DNA from: Schizosaccharomyces osmophilus
Lineage: Eukaryota; Ascomycota; Schizosaccharomycetes; Schizosaccharomycetales; Schizosaccharomycetaceae
Assembly (NCBI RefSeq): GCF_027921745.1
Contig: NC_079239.1
Coordinates: 1,205,501-1,269,500, forward strand
Reading direction: 5' to 3'
DNA length: 64,000 bases
Of this stretch, positions 43,002 through 54,121 are shown one piece after another (positions within the stretch are counted from its first letter, which is position 1; each line of letters starts with the position of its first letter). The notes beneath the pieces were generated by a model, which did no database searches, was not told the origin of the DNA, and worked only from the letters and a program-made list of their open reading frames with translations. Position numbers and translations under genes: made by a program.

Positions 43002-43509
43002 ATGGTTAAACTAAGACTGGTTTTTTTGGCCATTGCAGGACCTAAAAATGAGCAATTGTATCTGGAAGTTTTTGACTCTCTAGAAAAGTCATTATTATCA
43101 AAGTACCAATATTTGAGCGAGCTAAGTCTGGACGTTATTCAAGATTTGGTTCAAAATCCAGAAAGGACTTCCAATGATTGTTTCTTGGGATTATTGGGAG
43201 TAGAAGAGGATATAAGTACATATGCTTTTTGCAGCAACACTAATGTGAAGTTCATTTTGGCAGTTCGTTCATCTGATTTCGTAGTGCGCGAATCAGAAAT
43301 CCGACAGGTAAGAAGAAATCAATAAACAATGCTTTCACTTGTGATCTGTTACTAACACGCTAACTTAGCTTCTTCGGAGAATTTATACTATTCATACTCA
43401 TGCTGTATGCAATCCATTTTCCCTGGAACTGACTCCCGACACTCTTAAGCAATCCCTTTATTTTAATGAGACGTTACAGCAGTTGAGTTTAGACTGGAAC
43501 AATCAATAA
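43002..43509 (+). CDS. tca17: TRAPP complex subunit, TRAPPC2-like (Tca17/sedlin family)
   Basis: Exons 43002..43307 and 43369..43509 give 148 residues from ATG (MVKLRLVFLAIAGPKNEQLY); an in-frame TTG upstream is not used. TRAPP complexes tether vesicles and activate Rab GTPases at the Golgi. The longin-type fold pattern of the sedlin family is visible: beta-rich start with IAGPKNEQLYL, a helix with SLLSKYQYLSELSLDVI, a GLLGVEEDISTYAFCSNTNVKFILAV core, and a helical C-terminal half ending with an NPF-containing stretch. It is more like TRAPPC2L/Tca17 than Trs20 by the GxxGxxE(D)xxxYxFxSNTxxKF pattern. The split between those two is not certain. Confidence 0.83.
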
Positions 43510-43745
43510 GTCTTATATGAATTAAATTGAAGCCACTTTTGTTTCTCTTTCTTTTTAAATGCTTAATACGTCCAGGATGCAGTTTGAATCAGCAAGAAAC
43601 ACTTTTTTCATAAAACTATATGTACATCATTCTATTTCGTGTTATTAACTTAACTTAATTATCACATAACTTTAACTTTCTAAGTAATAAGTAATGGTAA
43701 TAATATAAACTAAAAAAAAAGCAAGATCCATTATACCTTTTATCT

Positions 43746-46700
43746 TCAAGCCATATCATAAACCTGCAATGAGCCTGAATCTCCAGAGCGGGTAATCAAT
43801 GATAAGACCATTTGTCGCAGCCAAGCATTTCGAACTGCATGGTCGTAACGTTTTTGGCTTAAAAATTGAGGACATCCTCGGATTAATCGAAAATCGGTTT
43901 CCCCATGGATGTCTAAATATGGGGCAGGCACGACCATACCGGCACCACTAATTCCGTCTAGAAATAGAATTCCACACATTTTAATTAAAAAGTAAATACC
44001 TATGCCATCAGAGCATTCTCTGGAGTGAACATTACACTCACCAGGCTGTCTTTGTGCTGCAGTAGTAGTTTGGCGAGCGCTAAAACAAACCACACTTCCA
44101 CATTGCAAACACACCGCTGGTAAAATTGGAGTTTTATGACACATGCAGCAAATAGATTCTTGCATTATATCCATCAAATTTTCCAGCCTAGATGGAAGCT
44201 TCAAAAGTTCATATACGCCAGGATATTCCAGTCTTGGCTTACCAATCGATGTGTTGTTTTCAGCAAAATGTTGGCACCAGCCATCGATAATCTGCATTTG
44301 TTCTGGGGACTGTTGACTTCCTAAGCTTGTGTATACTTCATCCAAAGTAGGAAGCTCCATAAGCTCACAAAGTTGCGTAAGTTCGGTCTTTTCATTAAAC
44401 GTGCCATCACCAGAATCCTCAAAATAGACATTCAAAAGACTGTAATAAACCAAAGAGACTCTTCTTAAAAATGGGAGCATAAACTTCTCAACCAGTGTCA
44501 ATAAATTCAAAAGAGCAACGTTGCTTTCTAAGATGTGGCACTTCGCTTCATAGCCGCAAGCACGGAATACATGACTACAGAAATGATAGAATGCACTCTT
44601 AGCAGTATCGCTATACTCAAGCGAAGGTTCGCCAAAAGTATCTATTTGCTCCACACAGGAGCTAGTCTCGACCACAATTTTGCAAATATTAGCAACATAG
44701 TAAAGTCCTGTGTAATAGAAAATGCGACTCTGCTTCTCATTTATAATCATTAGAGCAATAGTTTTAACATACTCATTGAATACATCTGAAGAAAGTAAAG
44801 GTTTAAAACAGCCCGCTTCAAAACTATCCGGATTTTGGAGCATACGTTCCTTAATATCGGATTTCCCGTAAAACAGTTTACAAAGCTGACGATTCTGGGT
44901 TTTAATGAAGTCAGAAGCCGTAGCATCAGAACTAGCAACCTTATAGCATAAGCTTTTCATGACCGTTTCAGCAAATGATAAGAGAAATGCTGAATTGATG
45001 GAACCGATATCGCTTATCCAGATTGGAGCTTCATGACTTTGACTAGTAGGTGTACCACGGTAAATGACTTCTACTGAAGCAAGGCTATAGCTCAACGAAT
45101 CCAACAATTCATCTGGCAAGCTTCCCTTTGATGAATTACCACCATTAAGTTTTGACGCCGAGAATTCCATAACAGAGAAATAGCGTCGTAAAGCGTCCTG
45201 ATTATCGCCCATAAGGTTTTCCTCCTTCGGTATGACAGCACTTTGACTTGTGTTAATCCAAGGACGGTTCAAAGAACTCTCAGCAGCTTTTCTTACAATG
45301 TCACTGCTTGTGGAAGTCATATGATATTCAAAGCTTTCACTATCTTTGACAGAAAAACTACTTAAGAATGCTTCCATATCTTTATCGGCACCAAAGTCGT
45401 TAAGACGAAGACAGAGTCTAGGTGTATGAGCAGTAGGAATTATTACATTTGATAAATAGCCACAAAGAGGGCACATAAAATACCGAGTTGCAGGAGTGGT
45501 TTTATGCTTGTCATTTATATACGTGGAAGGATCACTTCTTCTGAGGAGCCTTGAGTTGGCATATGTGTCAAAACACTGAGTGTGCATAAGATGACCACAA
45601 CTAGAGACATAAATACCTTCAAAATTATGATTCACGGGATACGCTCCTAAAATGCGAGTCTTTGTTTCATGTAAAGCAACTTTTTCAGCTTTTTCGCCAA
45701 ATGGACGGTCAGGCAGTTGGGCGTTAAAATTAGAAGGTATGGTAAGTAACTCTTGAAGAATATGCTTTGTATTCGCTGTCTCTCTTAAAAAGCTGCTTTT
45801 ATTAATGGTGCCTAGCATTCCATATGGTGCTTCTTCATTACAACTTTCTTGGCACAACAAGCAATTTCCACGCAAATGTTCATGTTGTTTGAATGGTTGT
45901 CCATACGTATCCGCAAACTCATCCTCATCATCAATGTTAAAATCCGTATTTTGTGCCATAAAGGAGGCTTGTTGTGCTCGGAATTGCTGCATTATGTTTT
46001 TCTGTTTTTCCAGTGCAATCCGCTTTTTCTCTTCCACGCTCTTTGCTTCATCCATAGCTGGCTGCTCAACTCTCGACCCTTCAGGAATTACCCGAGTATG
46101 TTGTAAGATACTAGCGCAAGTAGTAGTGTCAGATCTTTTCAAAATATTCAAAAAGTGATTGGCCTTTGGATGTAATGATTTTAATTTGGAAGAATTAATG
46201 ATGTCAAGGCACAACTCGGCCAAACAATAGCTTGAATGATCGCTTTCTTGATTATCCGTAGAAATTGGCTGTCCAAGACAATGCTTCGTGTAAAACGTCG
46301 TAGAGCCGGTAAAGTCGTTGATTCTAGAGGCAACTAAACAAAGTTGAAGAGTTTCGTTAATAATGGTTTCACTAACGTCCACATTTTCGTGTTTATTTAA
46401 AATAAGAAGAGCATATTCCAGAGAGCGAAGAAGGGTTAGGTAAAAAACATCAGAGTTTACTAGTGCAAAGAAAATATCTTGACCGTTCTTCTCAAGAAGC
46501 TTAAAATTGGGTTCAATAACGGCAGCCTCCAAGGGGACGCTATATTTATCAGACAAGCGTTTCTTCAGAACAGCCTCGGCCTCTTCCCTTTCATTTTTAG
46601 AATAGTAAGAACTATAAGGATTTATTAAGTCAAAGTATTCATCCTTGAGTGTATATAAACCGAAATCGTGAAGACCATCAGGTGGTTTATAGTTAGTCAT

Positions 46701-49700
46701 TTCTTCTCTAATTGAATCAAATGATGAGTCTTCAACTAAATTGTTTGAAATCTTGTATATGAGTGCCGAATAAGCCAAAGGTCCAAAACATAATTCGTGG
46801 GCTAATCTAACGCGAATTGTGTCTTGAATACTCATTTTCAATAAGCTTTCTCGTTCGGTTGTTAAAGTAATCATAAATTTCAACAATGATCCAAGAAGTT
46901 TAGGTATTTTCTCGGAATCGTAATGTTCATGTTCACTAAATTTTCTATCAAGGACCCAATCGGTAAACTCAAACCTTTGTAGTATAGCCTTCATACCTGC
47001 ATCTGGATTGACTTCCGAAAGTACTTTCTGTATTAAAAGTATGTCTTTGTCAAAAGTATATTCTCTGTTTCCTGGGAAGGGTTCACGAAAATCTTGAAGA
47101 TACACATAGAGCTGACGATAGAAACGAGTAGTAAGCAAGAGATTATGCCCATTTCGAACCCAAAGGTTGGCATCTACCTGCATCAGGAAAGCAACGACTC
47201 TTAAAGGATGATCAATCAATGCAAAAAAGGTACCCTGATCAAATAAATCCAAAATTTCTGAATCACAATTAGAGAGCACCGTCGCCAAAGCCCAATGTAG
47301 AGGATGATTAAGGCTTATAGGGTCGACTGAAACAGAGAAAGGTTTAAGAGGAAGCCGAGAATCATATGAACCATTAGGAATGCAATCCAGTGGTTCACGG
47401 GGATCGGAAACATCATCTTTAGGATCAACAATCGCTTTTACCAAAACTTGAATAGCTTGAAGCAAATCATTGCTTGTTGCAGTTGCATAACAAGAAGCCA
47501 CTTGCTCGCTTAATTCTGCCAATCTGAGCAAAAGAAAAATGTTTTTTAAACGTGTAATATCCCACTGAACATGTGAGTGTGTAGCACGTTTTTGAGGAGA
47601 GTTACCTTGAAAAACGCGTAACAAGTCAACCCATTGGTGGATATAACGAGAATCCTTAGTGACCAATTTCTTAACTTGAGGAACTTGAAGCAAGTACTTC
47701 AAGTCATGGAAAAGATTAAATGTTCGACGGCTCTTTAAAACTTGCTCGTTTAATTTTATCTTTTGCACCCCTTCGGTATCACCAGCACTTGGCTGTACAA
47801 GAAGAGAAACCGCTGCAGAATTTATATCAGTTAACAAATCGTAGTCCTGAACGACGGTCTCAGCAATGCTGGGAGTGGTAAAAAGCTGAACAGAAAGGAA
47901 CATGACTGAACGGTCTGGTTCTCGATCAGCTAGTACGAATGCAGTGGCAAGATGTTTGTAATGAATAGCAAATCGTATACCCATAAGCCTTTTGAAAGCC
48001 AAGTTCCTATTAAACGGAACAACGTAAAGTCGTGATAGTAGAGTCCGCAATTCCTTCCAAAACTTCAAGTCAAAAAGTAATAAATAATCCAAACGAAGAG
48101 TAAGATAAGGAGACTCAGCTACATCTTTAAAATTCGAAGGTTTATACGAATCAGGTTTTTGCCAGTATGAGTTTTGTAGGGGAACCTGAAAAGTCATATT
48201 GGGACGTGGCCTTCGACGTGCAGTAATAATCTGGCGCAAGTTATTTAATAGCTGGGGATTGAATTCTGGTCTTATCGTAACCACGGTCTGACCAGCATTC
48301 GGTGGGGGAGGCAAAGGCGTTCTAGCTTGTTCTGGAGTGGTTTGGTCGGTATTGCCTTGTGCACCATTATGTTCCTGAACACCAGTCTCTCCTTCCTCTT
48401 CTTGTTGCTCTTCTTCTTCTTGTTCGTCATTAACGTCATTCATCGGGGAGTCTATAGCATTTTCGTCATCTAAGTCATTCAGTAGCTCACGCTCAGCTTC
48501 TGAATCCATAGTAATAGCATTTTCATCATCTTCATCATCATTTTCAGGACCAGTAGTTGGATTAAACCCCATTTCAGCCGTTTCTGCTGCCTCAGCTTCA
48601 TTATCTTCGGTTTCCATGGCGGTAATGTCGGTAGGCATATTATTGTTTTCAAGGTTGGCAATAACTCCCAAAAGTTCCTCAGCAGCATAAAATTCATCTT
48701 CACTGTCATCATCGTTCGCAATTTCCAACGGAAGATTGTTAAAATTCAAAGACGGGTCTGTGGGTTTCTCTAAACCAGGAGACCACTGCTTCAACATTTC
48801 ATTGCAAAAGACAGTTTGGATGTAATTTGGAAAATAGCATACATGAGAGTCTAACAAATCCTCAAGCCAATGTAATAAAGTACTGCAGTCGTCCTCGCGA
48901 AAGAAATCTCTAGCAGATCGAACATTAACTGCAAGATTATTGCTGGAAATAATCCTAGCAATTCTCAGTAGCTCTTGAATAGAGGTAGAAGTTTTTATAG
49001 AAAACCTACCGATAGAATCTACACGTTGAGCTACTTGCAAACCAAAGCTTTCGCTAGCAGTATTCACTGCACGTTGAACACAATGAACAACTCCCTCAAA
49101 CGTATTAAACTCGTCATTCCAAAGCATTACGCGGAAAACATCACAGGACTTGTCAACAGCACCATATTTAGCAGTGCTTAAACGTGACGCCTCCTCGTCA
49201 GCCAAAATACCTTCGATGGACTGTTGGGCTTTCAAATTGATAGATGAACAAGAAAAAACATCAAGCACGAAATCAAGTACTATTCGAACTGTCTCAGTAA
49301 TGGATTTTTGTAATTCAGAGGGGATGCACTTTTCAGGAGAAGAGTCATCTTTAATTTCTGAATGACTATGAATTTTACAGGGAAGGTCAACTTTCCAAGC
49401 CTCAGGATCTCCGCAATCACAGACGCCACTGAAAGAAGTTGATATAGAAACGTGCGTTTCATGACCCTCATGATTTGTGGAACGAAAGCAAGGTGCGCAC
49501 AATACACAGGTACTGTCAGCTCCGCAAGTTTTGCAGCGATAGATAACTTCGCCATCTCGAAAGACATGACCGCAAACTTCACTTCCAGTACCCTTGTTTT
49601 GCAATTCATTAAAGTACTCGGGGTCGGCTCGCTGTGCATTTGAAAGAGAAAAACTCGATGTAATGCTCTGTGGCTGATTTTTTAAGAAATATTTCCAATT

Positions 49701-49865
49701 GTTTTCATCGTAATTCAACAAAGATTGATATACTTCCTGTAAAAGATGAGCCTTTGACTCATCGTTGGAATCATATGCGTGTCTTTCTGCACTCTCCAAG
49801 AGATACTTCTGTAACCGACTCGGAGTAGATGGTGCAGTCTGCTGTGAAGGGTTGTGTTCTGTCAT
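43746..49865 (-). CDS. ubr11: N-recognin E3 ubiquitin ligase (UBR1 family, Ubr11)
   Basis: 2039 residues, single exon, ATG at 49865 (MTEHNPSQQTAP); a TTG three codons earlier is not used. It binds destabilising N-terminal residues and ubiquitinates the protein with an E2 of the Rad6 type. The UBR box is at about 98-166 with all Cys/His zinc ligands (CGHVFRDGEV to PCKIHS). A ClpS-like type-2 site is near 250-320 (MLWNDEFNTFEG). A strongly acidic stretch is at about 435-495. The RING is at about 1335-1465 (CLLCQ to CPLCG). The C-terminal autoinhibitory domain ends with CCMCH/CLQCG and WLRQMVLSL. By place next to ppk3 and mde6 it is Ubr11 rather than Ubr1. Confidence 0.95.
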   Translation of the reverse strand: MTEHNPSQQTAPSTPSRLQKYLLESAERHAYDSNDESKAHLLQEVYQSLLNYDENNWKYFLKNQPQSITSSFSLSNAQRADPEYFNELQNKGTGSEVCGHVFRDGEVIYRCKTCGADSTCVLCAPCFRSTNHEGHETHVSISTSFSGVCDCGDPEAWKVDLPCKIHSHSEIKDDSSPEKCIPSELQKSITETVRIVLDFVLDVFSCSSINLKAQQSIEGILADEEASRLSTAKYGAVDKSCDVFRVMLWNDEFNTFEGVVHCVQRAVNTASESFGLQVAQRVDSIGRFSIKTSTSIQELLRIARIISSNNLAVNVRSARDFFREDDCSTLLHWLEDLLDSHVCYFPNYIQTVFCNEMLKQWSPGLEKPTDPSLNFNNLPLEIANDDDSEDEFYAAEELLGVIANLENNNMPTDITAMETEDNEAEAAETAEMGFNPTTGPENDDEDDENAITMDSEAERELLNDLDDENAIDSPMNDVNDEQEEEEQQEEEGETGVQEHNGAQGNTDQTTPEQARTPLPPPPNAGQTVVTIRPEFNPQLLNNLRQIITARRRPRPNMTFQVPLQNSYWQKPDSYKPSNFKDVAESPYLTLRLDYLLLFDLKFWKELRTLLSRLYVVPFNRNLAFKRLMGIRFAIHYKHLATAFVLADREPDRSVMFLSVQLFTTPSIAETVVQDYDLLTDINSAAVSLLVQPSAGDTEGVQKIKLNEQVLKSRRTFNLFHDLKYLLQVPQVKKLVTKDSRYIHQWVDLLRVFQGNSPQKRATHSHVQWDITRLKNIFLLLRLAELSEQVASCYATATSNDLLQAIQVLVKAIVDPKDDVSDPREPLDCIPNGSYDSRLPLKPFSVSVDPISLNHPLHWALATVLSNCDSEILDLFDQGTFFALIDHPLRVVAFLMQVDANLWVRNGHNLLLTTRFYRQLYVYLQDFREPFPGNREYTFDKDILLIQKVLSEVNPDAGMKAILQRFEFTDWVLDRKFSEHEHYDSEKIPKLLGSLLKFMITLTTERESLLKMSIQDTIRVRLAHELCFGPLAYSALIYKISNNLVEDSSFDSIREEMTNYKPPDGLHDFGLYTLKDEYFDLINPYSSYYSKNEREEAEAVLKKRLSDKYSVPLEAAVIEPNFKLLEKNGQDIFFALVNSDVFYLTLLRSLEYALLILNKHENVDVSETIINETLQLCLVASRINDFTGSTTFYTKHCLGQPISTDNQESDHSSYCLAELCLDIINSSKLKSLHPKANHFLNILKRSDTTTCASILQHTRVIPEGSRVEQPAMDEAKSVEEKKRIALEKQKNIMQQFRAQQASFMAQNTDFNIDDEDEFADTYGQPFKQHEHLRGNCLLCQESCNEEAPYGMLGTINKSSFLRETANTKHILQELLTIPSNFNAQLPDRPFGEKAEKVALHETKTRILGAYPVNHNFEGIYVSSCGHLMHTQCFDTYANSRLLRRSDPSTYINDKHKTTPATRYFMCPLCGYLSNVIIPTAHTPRLCLRLNDFGADKDMEAFLSSFSVKDSESFEYHMTSTSSDIVRKAAESSLNRPWINTSQSAVIPKEENLMGDNQDALRRYFSVMEFSASKLNGGNSSKGSLPDELLDSLSYSLASVEVIYRGTPTSQSHEAPIWISDIGSINSAFLLSFAETVMKSLCYKVASSDATASDFIKTQNRQLCKLFYGKSDIKERMLQNPDSFEAGCFKPLLSSDVFNEYVKTIALMIINEKQSRIFYYTGLYYVANICKIVVETSSCVEQIDTFGEPSLEYSDTAKSAFYHFCSHVFRACGYEAKCHILESNVALLNLLTLVEKFMLPFLRRVSLVYYSLLNVYFEDSGDGTFNEKTELTQLCELMELPTLDEVYTSLGSQQSPEQMQIIDGWCQHFAENNTSIGKPRLEYPGVYELLKLPSRLENLMDIMQESICCMCHKTPILPAVCLQCGSVVCFSARQTTTAAQRQPGECNVHSRECSDGIGIYFLIKMCGILFLDGISGAGMVVPAPYLDIHGETDFRLIRGCPQFLSQKRYDHAVRNAWLRQMVLSLITRSGDSGSLQVYDMA

Positions 49866-50524
49866 GAACGACAAGTATAATAGGTATGAAATAGGAAACT
49901 TGCAAAATCCAAAAAGTCGGGGAAAGTAAAGTGACCTAAGTAGTAGTGCTTAAGTACTTTTTCTATATAAAAAAATAAAAATAAAATAAAGGTAACTGGG
50001 TACTACTCAATAGATGTACAGTACAACAGTTTCCAAGTGTAAATTTGAGGTATATTTACCACTTTCCTTAGTATCTACTAAAGGAAGTATAGGAGCGCAT
50101 ACACTGATATCGCTGAACTTAATCCAATCGTCTTAAAAAACTTATCGCTCTTTTTCGCAAAATAAAATTCAATAGAAATTACACAAAATATGCTATCGAA
50201 TTCAATTTTTTTGCTTCCTATTTGACCTTACTCTTTATGGCTAAATGACAATCGTCTTAACCAAGGTAGGAAAGACGTATTATGCTGGGTAACGATGTGA
50301 CTTGAGTGTGCAGTTGAAATTTTCAAAGTGTTTTTATCGGCAATAGAATTAATCAAGTGATATCGAGGATATATAATCTTCTATAAACAAACTGATCATT
50401 TTTGGATTGTTCCTACTAATCAATACAAAATTCACAATGCTTTTAAAAAAAGATATTCTATCAAGCTTTCTTGGTTTGCTTCAACATTGTAGGACAAAAC
50501 GAAAAGTTTAAAAGTTAAAAAAAG
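49866..50524. other. Promoter region of ubr11, up to tRNA-Phe
   Basis: 659 bp without a gene. Slightly repetitive AAATAAA near 49970 and A-rich runs. Confidence 0.55.
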
Positions 50525-50597
50525 TGTCACGAACCGGGATCGAACCAGTGACCAACAGATCTTCAGTCTGTCATGCTCCCAACTACACCACCGCGAC
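50525..50597 (-). tRNA. tRNA-Phe (GAA)
   Basis: The reverse complement has acceptor GTCGCGG/TCGTGAC and an anticodon loop CTGAAGA giving GAA between ACAGA and TCTGT. The T arm is ACTGG/CCGGT around TTCGATC. No intron is seen. 73 nt with discriminator A, followed by a T-rich run. Confidence 0.95.
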
Positions 50598-51048
50598 TTT
50601 CATTAAGCAGTGTAGTATACAGAAAAATCTATAGTAAAACTTATAAATTCAAAAATGCAGTTGCAATAAAAGAATCCCTAACGCTAGAATGAAAAAGTAT
50701 TGCGTTGGTGATTTCTTAAGTTCATAAGGGTGAGTTTTTTTTTTTTTTTTTTTTTTTTTTTATTCTCAAACCTTGCTATTTTATGACATTTTGAATGAGG
50801 ACCAGATAAATTGTTTATTTGGTTTTGAACGTTTTCGAAATGGAGACTGGATTGAACACGAAACCGAAAAAAAGGTTGGGAAAATGAAATTAAAAATAAA
50901 TGCATATGTCACTATTCCATATCAAAAGCTAACCTTTGAATTTGCTTCCTGTACTCGGTTTAGTAAAATCTCAGCATTTGTTTACTACGAAAAAATAAAA
51001 TAAAGATAAAAGAAAAATAAGAAAATGAATTTTAAAATCAAAAACTTA
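50598..51048. other. Spacer between tRNA-Phe and tRNA-Cys
   Basis: 451 bp with a T27-28 tract at about 50733-50760 and an open stretch of 76 codons at 50773-51003 (+) that starts at a non-ATG codon. I cannot support it as a gene. Confidence 0.5.
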
Positions 51049-51120
51049 AGGGCCCAACCGGATTTGAACCAGTGACCTGGGGAGCTGCAATCCCTCACTC
51101 TACCACTGAGCTATGAACCC
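51049..51120 (-). tRNA. tRNA-Cys (GCA)
   Basis: The reverse complement has acceptor GGGTTCA/TGGGCCC, an anticodon loop TTGCAGC giving GCA, and T arm ACTGG/CCGGT around TTCAAAT. 72 nt with discriminator U, the cysteine identity base. No intron. Confidence 0.94.
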
Positions 51121-51571
51121 TTGTCTGATTGGTAACTAAAGAAAAAATATATATAGCTAAAATAGTAAAGCTGAATGAAGCCCGATACAAAACAATAAAT
51201 AATGGAAATTAGAAAGCATTGTTTTGAATGTATATGATACGCCTTCTGTTTAAATTACTTCCTTGATGAGGATAGGTGTAAAGCATTGTGCCATACGCAC
51301 CTGCATCATTCATCAAAGACTGTGGTGTACATTCTTGGCTTTTAAAGATTTCGCGTCTTTTCAAAAATAAGTGCTTACTCCAAATACCTAATTTGAATAA
51401 AATCCTCATATGCTGTAAATCAATTGCATTTTATTACTGTTCGCCTCTTTAATTATACTACAGCTATTTGTACGGGCATCAGTTAACGCTCTTGGTTGTT
51501 ACAACAAAATGGAAAGAAGTCAGTTCATCGTAAGTTTCCAATGTCGGTTTAGTTAATTGATTTTATGAGTT
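51121..51571. other. 3' region of mde6
   Basis: 451 bp. A 66-codon ATG frame on the minus strand (51209-51409) is seen but not recognised, and could be chance. Confidence 0.5.
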
Positions 51572-53881
51572 TTAGAATAGCTCAACCATATTCAATAATG
51601 TGTCACTTGGTATTATTTCATCTTCACAATGAGGAAGAAGGTCACAAATTTTTTCAAAAGTTTCCATCCGAAGTCTCCTTAAATCTTCGAATCCTATTTT
51701 ATCTTTGAAAATACCTGTAATGATTCCAACCCAAAACGTTTGACTTTGTTTAAACTTTGGCTGTAATTCAGTTTGTAGGTAATATACGGCCTCTACTGGA
51801 TCCTTATATTTTAGCTCGTAAAACCTTTCAATGTTAACTTTTGTTTTTACGATTGACTTACCTTTGAATGTACAGTTCTAATAGGATCTGTTCATAAATT
51901 GTATCTTGACCCCATTCTTCGTTGATTTGGAGTTTCCAAAAGTCTTTCAGTTTCATCGGTTTTAAGGGATGGGAGCTAGCATTTCCTCCGGATATGTAAA
52001 ATGTTCCAGTTTCCCAATTGACTGCCAAAGCATGACCGAACCTGTCGTAAATTAGCTCCTTCCTAGAGCAAATAGGTCTTACCTTGCACAAGGATGTGGA
52101 TCACCGATTTTTTCATTTATATCTATAACCTTTTTCCACTGTTTCTGTTCGATATAATAAGCCCATATACTTGGTTGTAATATTTTGTGATACTCCCGTT
52201 GCTCATATCCATAGAAAGCAAAAATCCTCTTGTTTTCTTCATCAAGTGAACTCCTTTGACAAAATGCCGGATAAGGACAATCCTTGTCACGTTGAGACCA
52301 GTCGTAGCTTTGTGCTTCCCAGGTGGAAGTGTCAATGATATGCATGTCTGCGAGAAATTGTTGGTCATGCGTTTGCCCACCGAAGATATAAAGAAGACCT
52401 TCATCTACTGCGTATTCCATACAGTGGCCCATCCTTTCGGTAAGCAATTTCATATTGGCATCCAAAGATTTAAAAGCAATAACCTTTCTTTCCCAAATGC
52501 CATAATCTACATAATATAAATAAAAGGTCTCAAAAACCAAGTCCCCTGGATCCCATTTGCATCCTCCGCAGATATACAGTATATTCTCCTTTTCGTTCAA
52601 GGCCATAGCCTGGTCAAAGATAGCCATTGGACCTAGCATTAAAGACGTGTCTTTCGACAAGCAAGTCCACAATCCTTCTTTTATATTGTATTTCCAAAAA
52701 TCTGGCTTGACGTCTGGGCTTACAAGATTTCCTCCTGCAGTGCCAAAATAGTTACCGAGTAAATAAATACATTGACGCGAAGAATCTAATATCATTCGAT
52801 GACATACACGTTTTCCTGGAGGTCTTAATTGGTTAGCATTATAAAATCAATTACAACCATACTGGTTAGATCCTAAGAGACTCCAACTTTGAGTTTCGAC
52901 GGAGAATTTCCAAAAGTCAGAAAACGTCTCAATTCCGTCCCATCCACCGTAATGGTAAATACACTTGTCCTATTTTGTTTAGCTTAAAAAAAGGGGATAT
53001 ATAAAGAAAACTTACTTGGGAATTATAAACCATCTGGTGTCCACTTCGAGAACCAAATCCACGTCCGAGCTTAGATATCTCCTGAGCAAGTAATTTTGGC
53101 TGCGCTTCCTTCCTCCATTTCTGACTTATTTCCTTCCAGACTTTCTCTTTAAATAAAATAATGGCTTTACACAAGTCGCCTGACTCGCAAATAGCATTGT
53201 AAAGCAGGTTTAATGGCGAAAGCATATACGGAATTTGGTAATGGTGAGCAATAGCTGAACAGACCTGACTGTTGCCTTTATATAAAAAATAAGAAAGCAA
53301 ATATTTTATTGCTTTTGTTTCGAGTTCCTTAACTCGTTGTTTTTCAATCGTCGACAAACAATGGGGAGCATTATATCCATGAAGTTCAACATACCATATA
53401 CTAAGGTTAAATTCAGGAGCGTGTGCCTGTAAAGGAACAATTTTGATATATTTACAAACGAATGGAAAAAGGCTTGGGTTTTCTTTTTGCGACTGAAGGA
53501 TGAAGGCTTCTGTATTTGAGTCATTGGTAAGACCTGCTTTTAAAAGTAGTCGAAGATGCCACTGATCTCTCCCTCCATAGACAGCAAATCTAAATTGTTA
53601 AAATAAGCACTAAAGATTGGGTATTTAAGTTCAGCATACTCTTTCAAGTTACAGAGATGCGGTGCACAGTATTTTCCAAACGAAATGTCCGTGACCACGC
53701 ACGGTTCTTTTAATTTTAACAGAACGTACTGCACATCTAATTTTGAAAAGAATTTTGAGTTTGCGCAACTCCAGCGGCTGTCGACTTTTCGAGGTTCATG
53801 TTTTGCAATATAGTACGGATGATATTTTCCAGAATAACTAGACCAATCATGAATAGTATAAGGGAGAGTTTTCTTTTCCAT
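51572..53881 (-). CDS. mde6: Muskelin-like kelch-repeat protein Mde6
   Basis: Six exons (53881..53640, 53589..53016, 52969..52863, 52823..52083, 52041..51862, 51824..51572) join in phase to 698 residues. Muskelin homologues are beta-propeller scaffolds related to the CTLH/GID ligase family; in S. pombe the gene is Mei4-dependent. The N-terminal discoidin-like domain (HDWSSYSGKY to FNLSIWYVELHG) is followed by a LisH/CTLH-like helical part, then kelch repeats with GGWDG, GNYFGTAGG, ICGGCKWD, FGGQTHD and ISGGN. Introns of 37, 41 and 51 nt are very short. The start at 53881 (MEKKTLPYTIHDWSS) fits muskelin. A longer in-frame ATG at 53983 would put the FLEX site inside the gene. Confidence 0.92.
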
Positions 53882-53960
53882 TAAATCAAGTACTAAATTC
53901 TGGCTTGTTTGGAAGAACCTACCTAACAAGTGGTTTTGTGTAAGTTCTGCAACCGCAAAT

Positions 53961-53974
53961 GTAAACAAACATAG
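53961..53974 (+). promoter_or_regulatory. FLEX element (Mei4 forkhead site)
   Basis: GTAAACAAACATAG matches the FLEX consensus GTAAACAAACAWAM at all but the last base. It lies 80 bp upstream of the mde6 ATG at 53881, and 148 bp upstream of the divergent small gene at 54122. Confidence 0.8.
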
Positions 53975-54121
53975 GAAGTGCATTTACGAAGTGCAGCCGA
54001 TTAATTCTTATGCCTAGGAAATGGGTACTTTTGAAAACTGTTCTATTTTACAAAAGAAAGAAGTATACTTATTAAAACAACGAATTTTCGGTCTTTTTGA
54101 GGTTGTTTACTCAACCACCAA

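Noticed and set aside
48479-48721. Met/Lys/Leu-rich 80-codon frame inside ubr11
   Set aside because: A frame shadow of the acidic Asp/Glu stretch of Ubr11.
50773-51003. 76-codon frame between tRNA-Phe and tRNA-Cys
   Set aside because: No ATG near its start, lies beside a long T tract, no family and no splice-linked exons.
51209-51409. 66-codon ATG frame downstream of mde6 on the minus strand
   Set aside because: Length is within chance for AT-rich DNA and nothing is recognised; kept only as a note.
53882-53983. 34-codon upstream extension of mde6
   Set aside because: It would enclose a near-perfect FLEX site, and muskelins start close to the HDWSS motif.
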